From assembly GCA_014239455.1 (NCBI GenBank), contig JAAZYV010000026.1, forward strand, positions 1-52,262: a stretch of DNA of 52,262 nt. The letters run 5' to 3'. This DNA is from Paracoccaceae bacterium. GTDB lineage: Bacteria; Pseudomonadota; Alphaproteobacteria; Rhodobacterales; Rhodobacteraceae. Shown in pieces: positions 35,701 to 43,757 of this stretch (the stretch's first letter is position 1; each line of letters begins with the position of its first letter). The translations under genes and the position numbers were made by a program. The notes beneath the pieces were generated by a model. The model saw nothing but the letters and a program-made list of their open reading frames with translations, was not told where the DNA came from and ran no database searches.

Positions 35701-37545
35701 TTATTTTCCCAAAATTTCTGCCGCTTTTGCTTCATCGTACCACCAAAAATCAAAAGCACCGAGGTCAAAAGGTGGCAAAATGCTTGGGTATGAATACTGA
35801 TTCCTGTAAGCAACCGTGTGTACATTCTTGTACCATTGGGGTATCCAGAGATGCATAGCTCTCAGCGATCTATCTAATCCTCTAACAATGTTATTCAATT
35901 CTTGTCGTGATTTAGCTTTTATGGCCAGCCTTACTATTTCATCTATCCCTTGGTTCTTAAGGCCTACAAGATTTCGAGAAGGTACATCAGCAGTTTCAGA
36001 TGAAAACCTTTGAACAAGATCTATTCCTGGGGTCATAGAGTTTCCATAAGTAGAGGTGATGATTTCCCAATCAAAGCTTCGAACCCTCTCAGTATATTGG
36101 GTGCTATCTATCCTAGTATGCTTTGCATCGATACCGATTAGCTTAAGATTTTCAATAAAGGGATTAATTATTCGATCAAAAGCAGGAGAATAATTTAAAA
36201 TTTCTAACTTAAAGGTTTTTCCTGCCTCATTTTTTCGTAATCCATTCTTTAGTTCCCATCCAGCTTGAGTAAGTAGCTTCCCTGCTCTTCGTCTATTTTT
36301 TCTATCTATCTTATTTGGGGAGGATTTAGGAGGCACATATGCTGGTTCAGTAAATACTTTTTCGGGCAAATGTTGTTGGAAGGGTTTCAAAACTCTTAAC
36401 TCTGATTCTGAAATCATGCCAGAGGCTTTCATCTCACTATTTTCCCAAAAACTAGTCACTCTATCATATAGGTCAAAGAATAAAGTCTTGTTAGACCATT
36501 CAAAATTAAACATTAATCCTAGTGCTTCTCGTACTTTTGGATCTTTAAATTTATCTAAGCGGACATTGAAAAAAAAGGCCTGAGCGGCTCCGAGGTTTCC
36601 ATCTGGAAGGGATTCTTTTTTGATAATTTCTTTAGTAATTGCAGGAAAATTATAGTCCTGCGCCCATTTCTGAGAGGAATTTTCGGAACGAAAAGTATAC
36701 TCTCCCGCTTTAAACCCCTCAAAAGCAGCTGTAGTGTCAGCATAATATTCATATCTAATCTTTTTGAAATTGTTTCTACCCCTGTTTATAGGGAGATGAT
36801 TACCCCAATAGTTCTCATTTAATTTGTAAACTAGTCTCTTCCCAACCTCTATTTCAGCCAAAACATATGGCCCGCTACCTAGCATTGGTTCCAGGCTACT
36901 TTCTGAAAAATCTCTGGTTGAAAAAAAGCGTTTGGAAAAAACACTAGACGATGCAGCCAGCATCAATAATTCATTATTTTCTGAAGGTTCTTTAAATATA
37001 AACTTGACTTGCTTTTCTGACAATTCTTCTACTTTTTCGATTCCTGAAAAAACCTGTTTAAGCGAGGGAATACCTTTTTCAAGCAGTATGTAGTGACTGA
37101 AAACGACATCTGCTGAGGTAACAGTTGATCCATCAGAAAATTTGGCTTCTGGTCTTAGGGTGAATATTGCGTAGGACCTATCTTCAGGATATTCGATGCT
37201 TTCAGCAAGTAGGCCATAAAGGGAATCAGGTTCATCAGCGGTTCCCGTCATTAGAGTTTCAATAAAGATGTTTCCAGAACCTGCTGCATTTCCCTTTACA
37301 ATATACCTGTTTAAAGAATCAAAGGTACCAAATGCCCATGTGGAAATTTCACCACCCTTTGGGGCTGTGGGATTTACATATGTCAGAGAAGCATAATCTG
37401 ATGGATACTTAAGATCTCCAAAATTAGATATGCCATGAGACTTGATAAGGTTTTCGGAAAAGGCAAAAGTTGTTAAAATTAAAGTTAGGAGAAACGAAAA
37501 AAATCCAAACTTTAGATGATTCTTAAAATAGCAATTGTAGTGCAT
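35701..37545 (-). CDS. yejA: Peptide ABC transporter, periplasmic binding protein YejA
   Basis: Solute-binding protein of family 5 (SBP_bac_5), 614 residues, delivering peptides to YejBE. The N-terminus has a signal peptide: basic start, hydrophobic core FGFFSFLLTLILTTFAFS, then the mature protein with HGISNFGDLKYPSDY and the family motif AYVNPTAPKGGEI-like YVNPTAPKGGEI. Later parts include the substrate-lobe sequence RIDSTQYTERVRSFDWEI and the WIPQWYKNVHTVAYRN end. A 206-base gap upstream separates it from the cytochrome gene and should hold the operon promoter. Confidence 0.94.
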   Translation of the reverse strand: MHYNCYFKNHLKFGFFSFLLTLILTTFAFSENLIKSHGISNFGDLKYPSDYASLTYVNPTAPKGGEISTWAFGTFDSLNRYIVKGNAAGSGNIFIETLMTGTADEPDSLYGLLAESIEYPEDRSYAIFTLRPEAKFSDGSTVTSADVVFSHYILLEKGIPSLKQVFSGIEKVEELSEKQVKFIFKEPSENNELLMLAASSSVFSKRFFSTRDFSESSLEPMLGSGPYVLAEIEVGKRLVYKLNENYWGNHLPINRGRNNFKKIRYEYYADTTAAFEGFKAGEYTFRSENSSQKWAQDYNFPAITKEIIKKESLPDGNLGAAQAFFFNVRLDKFKDPKVREALGLMFNFEWSNKTLFFDLYDRVTSFWENSEMKASGMISESELRVLKPFQQHLPEKVFTEPAYVPPKSSPNKIDRKNRRRAGKLLTQAGWELKNGLRKNEAGKTFKLEILNYSPAFDRIINPFIENLKLIGIDAKHTRIDSTQYTERVRSFDWEIITSTYGNSMTPGIDLVQRFSSETADVPSRNLVGLKNQGIDEIVRLAIKAKSRQELNNIVRGLDRSLRAMHLWIPQWYKNVHTVAYRNQYSYPSILPPFDLGAFDFWWYDEAKAAEILGK

Positions 37546-37751
37546 TTTTATAACGTTCCCTCCAATTTCTAAAAATGATTCTTTACCTCAAATCTAGGCC
37601 GAGAACATAGATTTTGAAATGAATTTCTTTTTACTATAGCTGATAAGCAAGAAATCCTACTTGCTTCACAATTTTTGAGAGTTAATTTTCAATCTTAACC
37701 GGCGGTTTTTAAGCTAAAGAAATTAATATTTCCTTTTGGGCAACACAAGTT

Positions 37752-38264
37752 TTAATTAGTACTTTCTTCTAGGTATGCAACTAAATTGGCTCTGTCACTC
37801 ACTTTGCCTAAGCCAGCAAAACTCATGGCAGTACCAGGTGCATAATTCGATGGTTTGGTGAGGAACTCATTTAATTCATCCCGTGTCCATACGCCTTCAA
37901 GACTTTTTAGGCTACCAGAATATTTAAACCCTGTGGCTGATGCTATCTTGCGATCTATGATTTGATATAGATGAGGTCCAGTACCATTTTCACCATTACT
38001 TAATTTATGGCATGCTTTACACTTACCAAAGACTTTCTTTCCTTTGGATACATCGGCAGTTGCTACTAGCTCCAGAAATGGTATCTTATCATCTGTTTTA
38101 ATTTCACTCGCCACGTCTTCGTCTATTTCCAATAGATAGGCTACTTCATAATGATCATCATGGTGATCGTGATAAACTTCTTCCGCTGCCCACTGAATCA
38201 ATAAAAATACTAGGAGAGAACCGCAGCTAGCTCCAATAATCTTTGTCCACGCCATAGTATCCAT
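37752..38264 (-). CDS. cycM: Membrane-anchored class I cytochrome c (CycM/c552 type)
   Basis: Electron carrier tethered to the inner membrane, 170 residues. An uncleaved N-terminal helix (about 6-26, IIGASCGSLLVFLLIQWAAEEV) is followed by a short His/Asp-rich stretch (HDHHDDHYE), a linker, and a cytochrome c domain with heme motif CKACH, NGTGPHLYQIIDR and the axial Met in PGTAMSFAGL. The alphaproteobacterial cytochrome cy/c552 family shuttles electrons from complex III to terminal oxidases. Start ATG 38264 is preferred over 38255 for its AAGGAT ribosome site. kdsB, often next to it in this order, is absent. Confidence 0.88.
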   Translation of the reverse strand: MDTMAWTKIIGASCGSLLVFLLIQWAAEEVYHDHHDDHYEVAYLLEIDEDVASEIKTDDKIPFLELVATADVSKGKKVFGKCKACHKLSNGENGTGPHLYQIIDRKIASATGFKYSGSLKSLEGVWTRDELNEFLTKPSNYAPGTAMSFAGLGKVSDRANLVAYLEESTN

Positions 38265-38402
38265 TATTTATATCCTTTTTTTTATATACAGTTCAAAGAT
38301 CAATAGGGTTTATTATCTCACAATCTTATTGTACTTTAACTACTTCCCTATATAGTTTTCAAGGTATAGATGGCGCGACAAAAGGGACTATAGGGATTTT
38401 TT

Positions 38403-39242
38403 GTGAAAATTTCGTTTCAAGGTGAATTGGGTTCTTATTCGCATCAAGCTTGCTGTGAAGCATTTCCTGATGCTGAGCCTCTTCCATGCCGAACATTTGA
38501 GGGAGCTATGGAAAGGGCCAAGGGAGGTGAATCAAAGTACGCTATTATACCGGTTGAAAATTCGACCTATGGGAGGATTGCAGACATTTACTATTTGTTA
38601 CCCGAATCAGGGTTGTTCATAATAAGGGAACATTTTTTGAGGGTAAACATTAACCTTTTAGCTTTACCAGGTGTTTCTATTAGAGAAGTGAAGTCAGCTA
38701 TGAGTCATTCCGTATTGTTGGGGCAGTGCAGAAAATTCTTGGCAAAAAACAATATTAAAGGAGTTTCAGGGGTGGATACGGCTGGTTCAGCCAAACTTGT
38801 TTCCCAGAACCAAGATCGTACAAAAGCAGCTTTAGCGTCCCCATTAGCTGGACAGATTTACGGATTAGAATCCCTGGTTGAAGAAGTAGAAGATATGAGT
38901 AATAACACTACCCGTTTTTTGGTGATGGCAAATGATTCTGGAGAAAATAATGTTACTGAGGCAAAGCAATTCATGACTACCATTATCTTTCAGGTAAGAA
39001 ATATTCCTGCAGCTCTCTACAAGGCAATGGGTGGCTTTGCGACCAATGGCGTCAACATGGTAAAGTTGGAGAGTTACATGGTTGCCGGAACTTTCACATC
39101 TACTCAATTTTATGCAGATCTTGAAGGACATCCTGATGAAGAATCAGTGAATAGGGCACTGGCAGAGTTAAAATATTTTACTAGTATGGTTAAAATTTTG
39201 GGTGTTTATGAGGCGGATAGTTTTAGGGAATACAATTCTTAG
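38403..39242 (+). CDS. pheA: Prephenate dehydratase
   Basis: Converts prephenate to phenylpyruvate in phenylalanine synthesis. The catalytic domain (1-180) shows FQGELGSYSHQA, PVENSTYGRI, and the NNTTRFLV motif with the essential Thr-Arg. A C-terminal ACT domain (about 190-270) follows, with the allosteric ESYMVAG region at the place of ESRP in others, as in alphaproteobacterial members. No chorismate mutase is fused. GTG start at 38403 with AGGGA upstream. It is divergent from the cytochrome gene. Confidence 0.93.
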   Translation: MKISFQGELGSYSHQACCEAFPDAEPLPCRTFEGAMERAKGGESKYAIIPVENSTYGRIADIYYLLPESGLFIIREHFLRVNINLLALPGVSIREVKSAMSHSVLLGQCRKFLAKNNIKGVSGVDTAGSAKLVSQNQDRTKAALASPLAGQIYGLESLVEEVEDMSNNTTRFLVMANDSGENNVTEAKQFMTTIIFQVRNIPAALYKAMGGFATNGVNMVKLESYMVAGTFTSTQFYADLEGHPDEESVNRALAELKYFTSMVKILGVYEADSFREYNS

Positions 39243-39245
39243 AAT

Positions 39246-40202
39246 TTAAATTGTGCCCCTAACCCAGGACTCTAGGAGATGTCTGGCTATGGTGCCTGGT
39301 CGTGCGGCTTGCATATGTTTACACTTTCCTTCCAACAAATGCTTTAATTCTTTTTTTCTTATCCAAACTGCATCCTCTAACTCTTTATGATCAATATTTA
39401 AGAATTTCTCATCTGTGTTAGCTTTTAGGCCGATCATTAAAGATGATGGGAAAGGCCATGGCTGGTTAGTTACATATTCAATATTATTGATCTTAAGCCC
39501 AACCTCCTCTTGGACTTCTCGTTTTGCTGCCATTTCTATTGTTTCTCCAGGTTCAATAAAACCTGCAAGGCATGAGTATAACTTTTCAGGGAATTGGTGG
39601 GATCTACCCAGAAGGGTCTTATTTCCTCTAGTGATTAATATTATTACTACGGGATCAATCCTAGGAAAATAATTCTTGTTGCAATTTTCACACCGCTTTT
39701 CCCAACCGCAATTTAACAAAATCAGGGATAGGCCACACTTACTACAGTGTCTATTATTCAGGTTCCATTCTATTAAGGCTCTACCAGTTCCGGCTAAGGT
39801 AGAGTCATCCTCAGGAATATTTGTTAAATCGGTTCTAAGATTTCCAAAATAACTCCTAACCATGGAGGTATCTTTCTGAATCTTTTTCTCAAAATATTCT
39901 TTAGTATTCTTACTTCTTTGATCATCTCGTTCTCTAAAAATGTCATGAGCATATATGTGTCTTCCTTTATAAAGACCCAGGAAAATTGACAAGTTAGCAT
40001 GCTTCAAAAGCCAATGATCGTAAAATAGGTAGGCAAGACTACTTTGCTCGTTTTGAGTACTTAGAAGTGGTGAGCCCTTAAAAAATATAATGTTAAGATC
40101 ATCGTTTTTCTTCACACAACCATCGACCTTCCACAGATCACGTAAATCTGCTCTGCGATCTAGTATTTCATTATTAAATACAAGGTAGGGGTTATCTTTC
40201 AT
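39246..40202 (-). CDS. nudC: NAD(+) diphosphatase / NADH pyrophosphatase (NudC)
   Basis: Hydrolyses NADH or NAD caps. A poorly conserved N-terminal domain leads to a four-cysteine zinc ribbon (CSKCGLSLILLNCGWEKRCENC shortened here: Cys pairs CSKC and CENC) and the Nudix box GFIEPGETIEMAAKREVQEEVG, which fits G-x5-E-x7-REUxEExGU, followed by the NudC-specific QPWPFPSSLMIG (SQPWPFPxS). Length 318 is typical. It converges on pheA with a 3-base gap. Confidence 0.92.
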   Translation of the reverse strand: MKDNPYLVFNNEILDRRADLRDLWKVDGCVKKNDDLNIIFFKGSPLLSTQNEQSSLAYLFYDHWLLKHANLSIFLGLYKGRHIYAHDIFRERDDQRSKNTKEYFEKKIQKDTSMVRSYFGNLRTDLTNIPEDDSTLAGTGRALIEWNLNNRHCSKCGLSLILLNCGWEKRCENCNKNYFPRIDPVVIILITRGNKTLLGRSHQFPEKLYSCLAGFIEPGETIEMAAKREVQEEVGLKINNIEYVTNQPWPFPSSLMIGLKANTDEKFLNIDHKELEDAVWIRKKELKHLLEGKCKHMQAARPGTIARHLLESWVRGTI

Positions 40203-40237
40203 TCTAAAATTTAGCTGTATAATTATAATCCAAAGGC

Positions 40238-40266
40238 TTGTAAATTGTTGAAGAAAAAACTACTAG
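40238..40266 (+). promoter_or_regulatory. Candidate promoter of the SRP RNA gene
   Basis: TTGTAA (40238-40243), a 17-base spacer and TACTAG (40261-40266) end five bases before the first paired base of the SRP RNA, the correct distance for a transcription start. The -10 match is modest. Confidence 0.35.
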
Positions 40267-40270
40267 TTAC

Positions 40271-40368
40271 AGAGAGAGATTGGTGTGGGCGAGCTACTCG
40301 CTAATCCGGTCAGATCTGAAAGGAAGCAGCCGTAACGAGTTCAGCTTGGGTCATATCCGGTCTCTCAC
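40271..40368 (+). ncRNA. ffs: Signal recognition particle RNA, small (4.5S) type
   Basis: RNA core of the SRP that binds Ffh and targets membrane proteins. The strictly conserved domain IV is present: GGTCAG, the GGAA-type tetraloop side, AGGAAGCAGCC and the closing GGGTCATATCC. The ends pair over GAGAGA (about 40272) with TCTCTC (40361-40366), forming one long hairpin of about 98 bases. It is followed by GAGTTTTTTAA, a T6 run that fits intrinsic termination. Position directly ahead of dnaX is the conserved one. Exact ends are estimated from pairing. Confidence 0.92.
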
Positions 40369-40441
40369 TTGAGTTTTTTAATTTGATCAGCTCAACAAAT
40401 TGGGTACCTATAATTGTATACTTAAGTAATTTAGTAGAATC

Positions 40442-42133
40442 ATGGTTTACACTGTCTTAGCTAGAAAATATAGACCACAAAAATTGTCAGACTTGGTGGG
40501 GCAAGAGACTTTGGTCAAAATTTTAACCAATTCTTTTAAACTCAATCGTATAGCACATGCCTTTATTTTAACCGGTTCTAGAGGTGTTGGAAAGACATCA
40601 ACTGCCAGGATCATTGCAAAGGGATTAAATTGTGAGGATCTAGCAAAAAAAAATGCTCCTACCATTGATCCGTGTGGAATTTGTAGTTCTTGCACATCAA
40701 TTGCTGAAAGTCGTCATATTGATGTGATAGAGATGGATGCAGCTAGTAGGACAGGAGTCTCGGATGTCAGAGAAATAATAGAAAATATAGACTACAAGAC
40801 TGTTACAGCGCGGTTTAAAGTTTATATTATTGATGAAGTTCATATGTTATCAAATTCAGCATTTAATGCATTATTAAAAACATTAGAAGAACCTCCCGAG
40901 CACGTAAAATTTATTTTCGCGACTACAGAAGTTACGAAAATACCCACTACTGTTATTTCGAGATGTCAGAGGTTTGATTTAACAAGAATAGAATCATCCA
41001 AGATAAGTGATCAATTAGAGAAAATATGCAATAAAGAAGAAATCAGTTTTTCAAGAAATGCTTTGTCACTTATTTCAAATATGGCTGAAGGATCTTTGAG
41101 AGATGCTTTGTCAATATTAGATCAGGCCATAGTGCACGGGGAAGGGTCAATAGAGGTTGAAAGAATTACGAGTATGCTTGGATTAGTGGATCAAAATGGG
41201 TCATTAAGACTGTTTGAGCATATCATCGATCAGGAGCAGGAGAAGATATTAGAGGAATTAGATTATCAATATAAGAATGGTTTTGACTCTATTGCCATAT
41301 TAAATGGTTTGATGGAAACAATAAGTAAATTAATGATATTTAAAATCAGAAAAGAAGGTTCTTTGGAAAAGAGTTTTTCAGAAGAAGTGATTAAATCTCT
41401 CAGTAAAGTGTCCGAAAGAATTCCCACTGATATTTTATCAAGGTGTTGGCAAATGGTGTTGAAAAATCATGGAGAACTTAAGCATGCTCCAGATATGTTT
41501 AGTGCCTTGCAAATGGGGATGCTCAGATTAAGTTTTTTTTGTGGATTACCCGGACCTCTTGATTTAATGAAACAGATTTCAGAAGGAAAACTGATTGGTA
41601 AAGAGGCCGACACAAAGCCTCAACATAATCTAGATATAATGCAAAAAGCTACTGAAATATCTGATTTAACACCAGGAAAAATAGGAAATCCAAATGAAAG
41701 ATTGGCAACTGACCCAGAACGTTCCGCTGAGTTTACTGGAGATTTTCAATTTGGTGGAAAAGAAAAAAAAAAAATAGAGATTAATAATTTTGATAATGTT
41801 CTAAGTTTGATTGAGGAGGAGAAAAATTTACCCCTCTTAGTTGAGATTGAGAATCATTTTAAGTTGATTTCATTCAAAATAGGTGAGATTGAGTTTGACT
41901 TGACCCAAGATGCTAGATCAGATTTAGTATCAGACATTTCAAAGTTGATTGCAAAAAACAGTAAATTGCAATGGAAGTTCGTCCGTGTACCTGATAATTC
42001 GACTTTTACTATTGCAGCTAAGAGAACAGAGACTAGGAATCAACAGCAAAAGAAAATTGATAGTAATCTTGTGGTGAAAGAAATAAAAAGAATATTTCCT
42101 GGCGCAATAATTGGAAAGTCGACTTTTCATTAG
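40442..42133 (+). CDS. dnaX: DNA polymerase III subunits tau (and possibly gamma)
   Basis: Clamp-loader ATPase and replisome organiser. It begins VLARKYRPQKLSDLVGQE; the P-loop is GSRGVGKTSTARI, the zinc cluster is C-x-n-CGICSSC, then DEVHMLSNSAFNALLKTLEEPPEHV and the sensor TTEVTKIPTTVISRCQRF. Domain III ends near residue 380. After a linker comes the tau-specific C-terminal domain (about 450-563). The linker codons 442-445 lie in an A12 tract (41763-41774), and slippage there would end translation at once in either frame, giving a gamma-like product of about 444-448 residues. 563 residues in total. Confidence 0.95.
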   Translation: MVYTVLARKYRPQKLSDLVGQETLVKILTNSFKLNRIAHAFILTGSRGVGKTSTARIIAKGLNCEDLAKKNAPTIDPCGICSSCTSIAESRHIDVIEMDAASRTGVSDVREIIENIDYKTVTARFKVYIIDEVHMLSNSAFNALLKTLEEPPEHVKFIFATTEVTKIPTTVISRCQRFDLTRIESSKISDQLEKICNKEEISFSRNALSLISNMAEGSLRDALSILDQAIVHGEGSIEVERITSMLGLVDQNGSLRLFEHIIDQEQEKILEELDYQYKNGFDSIAILNGLMETISKLMIFKIRKEGSLEKSFSEEVIKSLSKVSERIPTDILSRCWQMVLKNHGELKHAPDMFSALQMGMLRLSFFCGLPGPLDLMKQISEGKLIGKEADTKPQHNLDIMQKATEISDLTPGKIGNPNERLATDPERSAEFTGDFQFGGKEKKKIEINNFDNVLSLIEEEKNLPLLVEIENHFKLISFKIGEIEFDLTQDARSDLVSDISKLIAKNSKLQWKFVRVPDNSTFTIAAKRTETRNQQQKKIDSNLVVKEIKRIFPGAIIGKSTFH

Positions 42134-42203
42134 ATCATTGCTAAGTTATGAAGGAAAGTGAAATACTCAAAATACGTTCTTTATTTCAACTGTGAGGATA
42201 GAC

Positions 42204-42548
42204 ATGCTTAAAGGATTAGGTCAATTAGGTGATATGGCTAAGTTAATGCGCCAAGCACAAGACATGCAAACAAAAATGACGGATGTTCAAAAACAATTAG
42301 AAAACCTTGAGGTAGTTGGTGAATCGGGAGGTGGACTTGTAAAGTCAATCGTTAATGCAAAAGGAACCCTTAAAGGTTTGACTATTGATGAAAGCTTGTT
42401 TAAGCCATCTGAAAAAGAGGTGGTTGAGGATTTAATAGTAGCAGCCATCAGGGATGCTCAAGAAAAATCTGGTGACAAGGCAAAAGAAGAAATGGCTAAG
42501 GTTACCTCTGGGTTAAATTTACCTGAAGGGTTCAAATTACCTTTTTAA
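42204..42548 (+). CDS. ybaB: Nucleoid-associated protein, YbaB/EbfC family
   Basis: Small DNA-binding protein, 114 residues, with the family pattern LGDMAKLMRQAQDMQTKMTDVQKQLENLEVVGESGGGLVKSIVNAKG and a helix rich in D, E and K, ending in GFKLPF. ATG 42204 is chosen: GAGGA lies just ahead at 42194-42198, while the in-frame GTG at 42192 overlaps that site. The dnaX-ybaB-recR order is conserved across bacteria and suggests a link to replication and repair. Confidence 0.93.
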   Translation: MLKGLGQLGDMAKLMRQAQDMQTKMTDVQKQLENLEVVGESGGGLVKSIVNAKGTLKGLTIDESLFKPSEKEVVEDLIVAAIRDAQEKSGDKAKEEMAKVTSGLNLPEGFKLPF

Positions 42549-42576
42549 TAAGTAAAAATGTGCGCATTGGGTTCCT

Positions 42577-43188
42577 ATGCAGTTTCGTGAATATGGTGGT
42601 GATAGAGAAGTTGAGGCGCTTATTGCTCTTATGGCTAAATTACCTGGTCTAGGCCCTAGATCTGCTCGACGAGCAGTAATTAAGATGATCGAAAAAAGAA
42701 AAATCATTCTGGAGCCATTGGCTCAAGTATTAGGGTCAGTGTCAGAAAAAATAACAGAGTGCATAGAATGTGGCAACTTTTCTACCAAAGAAATCTGTTG
42801 TATTTGCTCTGATGGCGAGCGACAAAGCAGCATTATGTGCATTGTACAGGATGTTGCGGACTTGTGGGCAATGGAGCGATCAAATGTATTTAAAGGTATT
42901 TATCATGTGTTAGGTAATTATTCTTCTACTTATTCGGGTATCAATCCAGAAGAATTAAAGGTGGATAGAATAAAAAACCGGCTTGAGAAAGAGCGCGTTG
43001 AAGAGGTGATATTAGCTCTTGATGCGACGATCAATGGTCAAACGACCGCTCATTATTTGATTGAAAAACTTCAAGATACTGGCGCCAAGTTTTCTTCACT
43101 TGCTCATGGTGTGCCAGTGGGAGGCGAACTTGACTATTTAGATGACGGAACGATTCGGGCGGCTTTCACAGCGCGTAAAAACGTCTAG
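42577..43188 (+). CDS. recR: Recombination protein RecR
   Basis: RecFOR-pathway DNA clamp, 203 residues. Visible are the helix-hairpin-helix LPGLGPRSARRAVIKM, a four-Cys zinc finger (CIECGNFSTKEICCIC), and the TOPRIM domain with LALDATINGQTTAHYL and SSLAHGVPVGGELDYLDDGTI. It starts 28 bases after ybaB. Together with recO at 2457-3185 the window holds two of the three mediators of gap repair. Confidence 0.95.
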   Translation: MQFREYGGDREVEALIALMAKLPGLGPRSARRAVIKMIEKRKIILEPLAQVLGSVSEKITECIECGNFSTKEICCICSDGERQSSIMCIVQDVADLWAMERSNVFKGIYHVLGNYSSTYSGINPEELKVDRIKNRLEKERVEEVILALDATINGQTTAHYLIEKLQDTGAKFSSLAHGVPVGGELDYLDDGTIRAAFTARKNV

Positions 43189-43192
43189 TTTA

Positions 43193-43309
43193 ATGAAATT
43201 TTTATATTGGATTCTTAGAGTATTTTTAAGACTTAAAGGTGCTAATCGGGTGGAATCATATGAAAAATTTAAAAAAAGTAGTTTTTTGTCAAAATTATTT
43301 TGTTTTTAA
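43193..43309 (+). CDS. Possible small ORF after recR, unknown
   Basis: Thirty-eight codons from ATG to TAA beginning four bases after the recR stop. The product would be a short peptide with an aromatic/hydrophobic N-terminal half (FLYWILRVFLRL) and a lysine-rich C-terminal half. No ribosome site is visible and the base composition is more AT-rich than its neighbours, so it may be chance. The rest of the 180-base recR-to-43369 gap shows nothing else convincing. Confidence 0.15.
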   Translation: MKFLYWILRVFLRLKGANRVESYEKFKKSSFLSKLFCF

Positions 43310-43368
43310 TTGATCGGTTAAAGAAAAAATGTCATAAGCAGATTCTTGTGAGGGAAAAGGAGTTTATG

Positions 43369-43674
43369 ATGTTTGCTAAGGTTGATGCTGCTATTAGTAA
43401 GAATGATCAAGGTGGTCGTGCTCAAAGGTTGTTTGCGGCGGTAGTATTAGCGGCATTAGACGATGCCATAGCTGATGACAAAAAATATGGTAACGGTGCT
43501 GAGCAAATAGCCCGATGGGCAAGGTCAAGAGACGGCAGGGAAGTTTTAATGTGTGCTGGAATAGATCCGAATGAACGTTGTGTTAAGGGAATGGTGGGGT
43601 TTGTAAAAAAGGGTGTGAGAACATCGGTAGCTTTATCCCGTGAGGAGAGTGAGAGGCAGGCTGAGGCCGCTTAA
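43369..43674 (+). CDS. Small conserved alphaproteobacterial protein (DUF6280-like)
   Basis: Soluble protein of 101 residues, helical, without signal or membrane segment. A very regular central block, RAQRLFAAVVLAALDDAI, then YGNGAEQIARWARSRDGREVL, CAGIDPNERC and a C-terminal GVRTSVALSREESERQA, resembles a highly conserved family I recall from Rhodobacteraceae and related groups. Function unknown. The frame is open from a TTG at 43300, but AAGGAG at 43357-43362 places the start at the ATG 43369 (or 43366). Codon use is richer in G and C than the surroundings, which fits strong conservation. Confidence 0.7.
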   Translation: MFAKVDAAISKNDQGGRAQRLFAAVVLAALDDAIADDKKYGNGAEQIARWARSRDGREVLMCAGIDPNERCVKGMVGFVKKGVRTSVALSREESERQAEAA

Positions 43675-43757
43675 GATTAGACCAAGAAAGGGTCTGCTCT
43701 CCTATCGTCAAAGAATAATTTAATTATTTATTCACTTGCTGATGGGAGATATTCTTG

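Noticed and set aside
37645-37666. 7-bp hairpin AAGCAAG/CTTGCTT as terminator of the cytochrome gene
   Set aside because: The T-rich tail lies on the wrong strand for the cytochrome transcript and is separated by four bases; kept only as an unassigned repeat.
43675-43757. AGACC/GGTCT hairpin as terminator after the small conserved protein
   Set aside because: Only five base pairs and no T-run follows.
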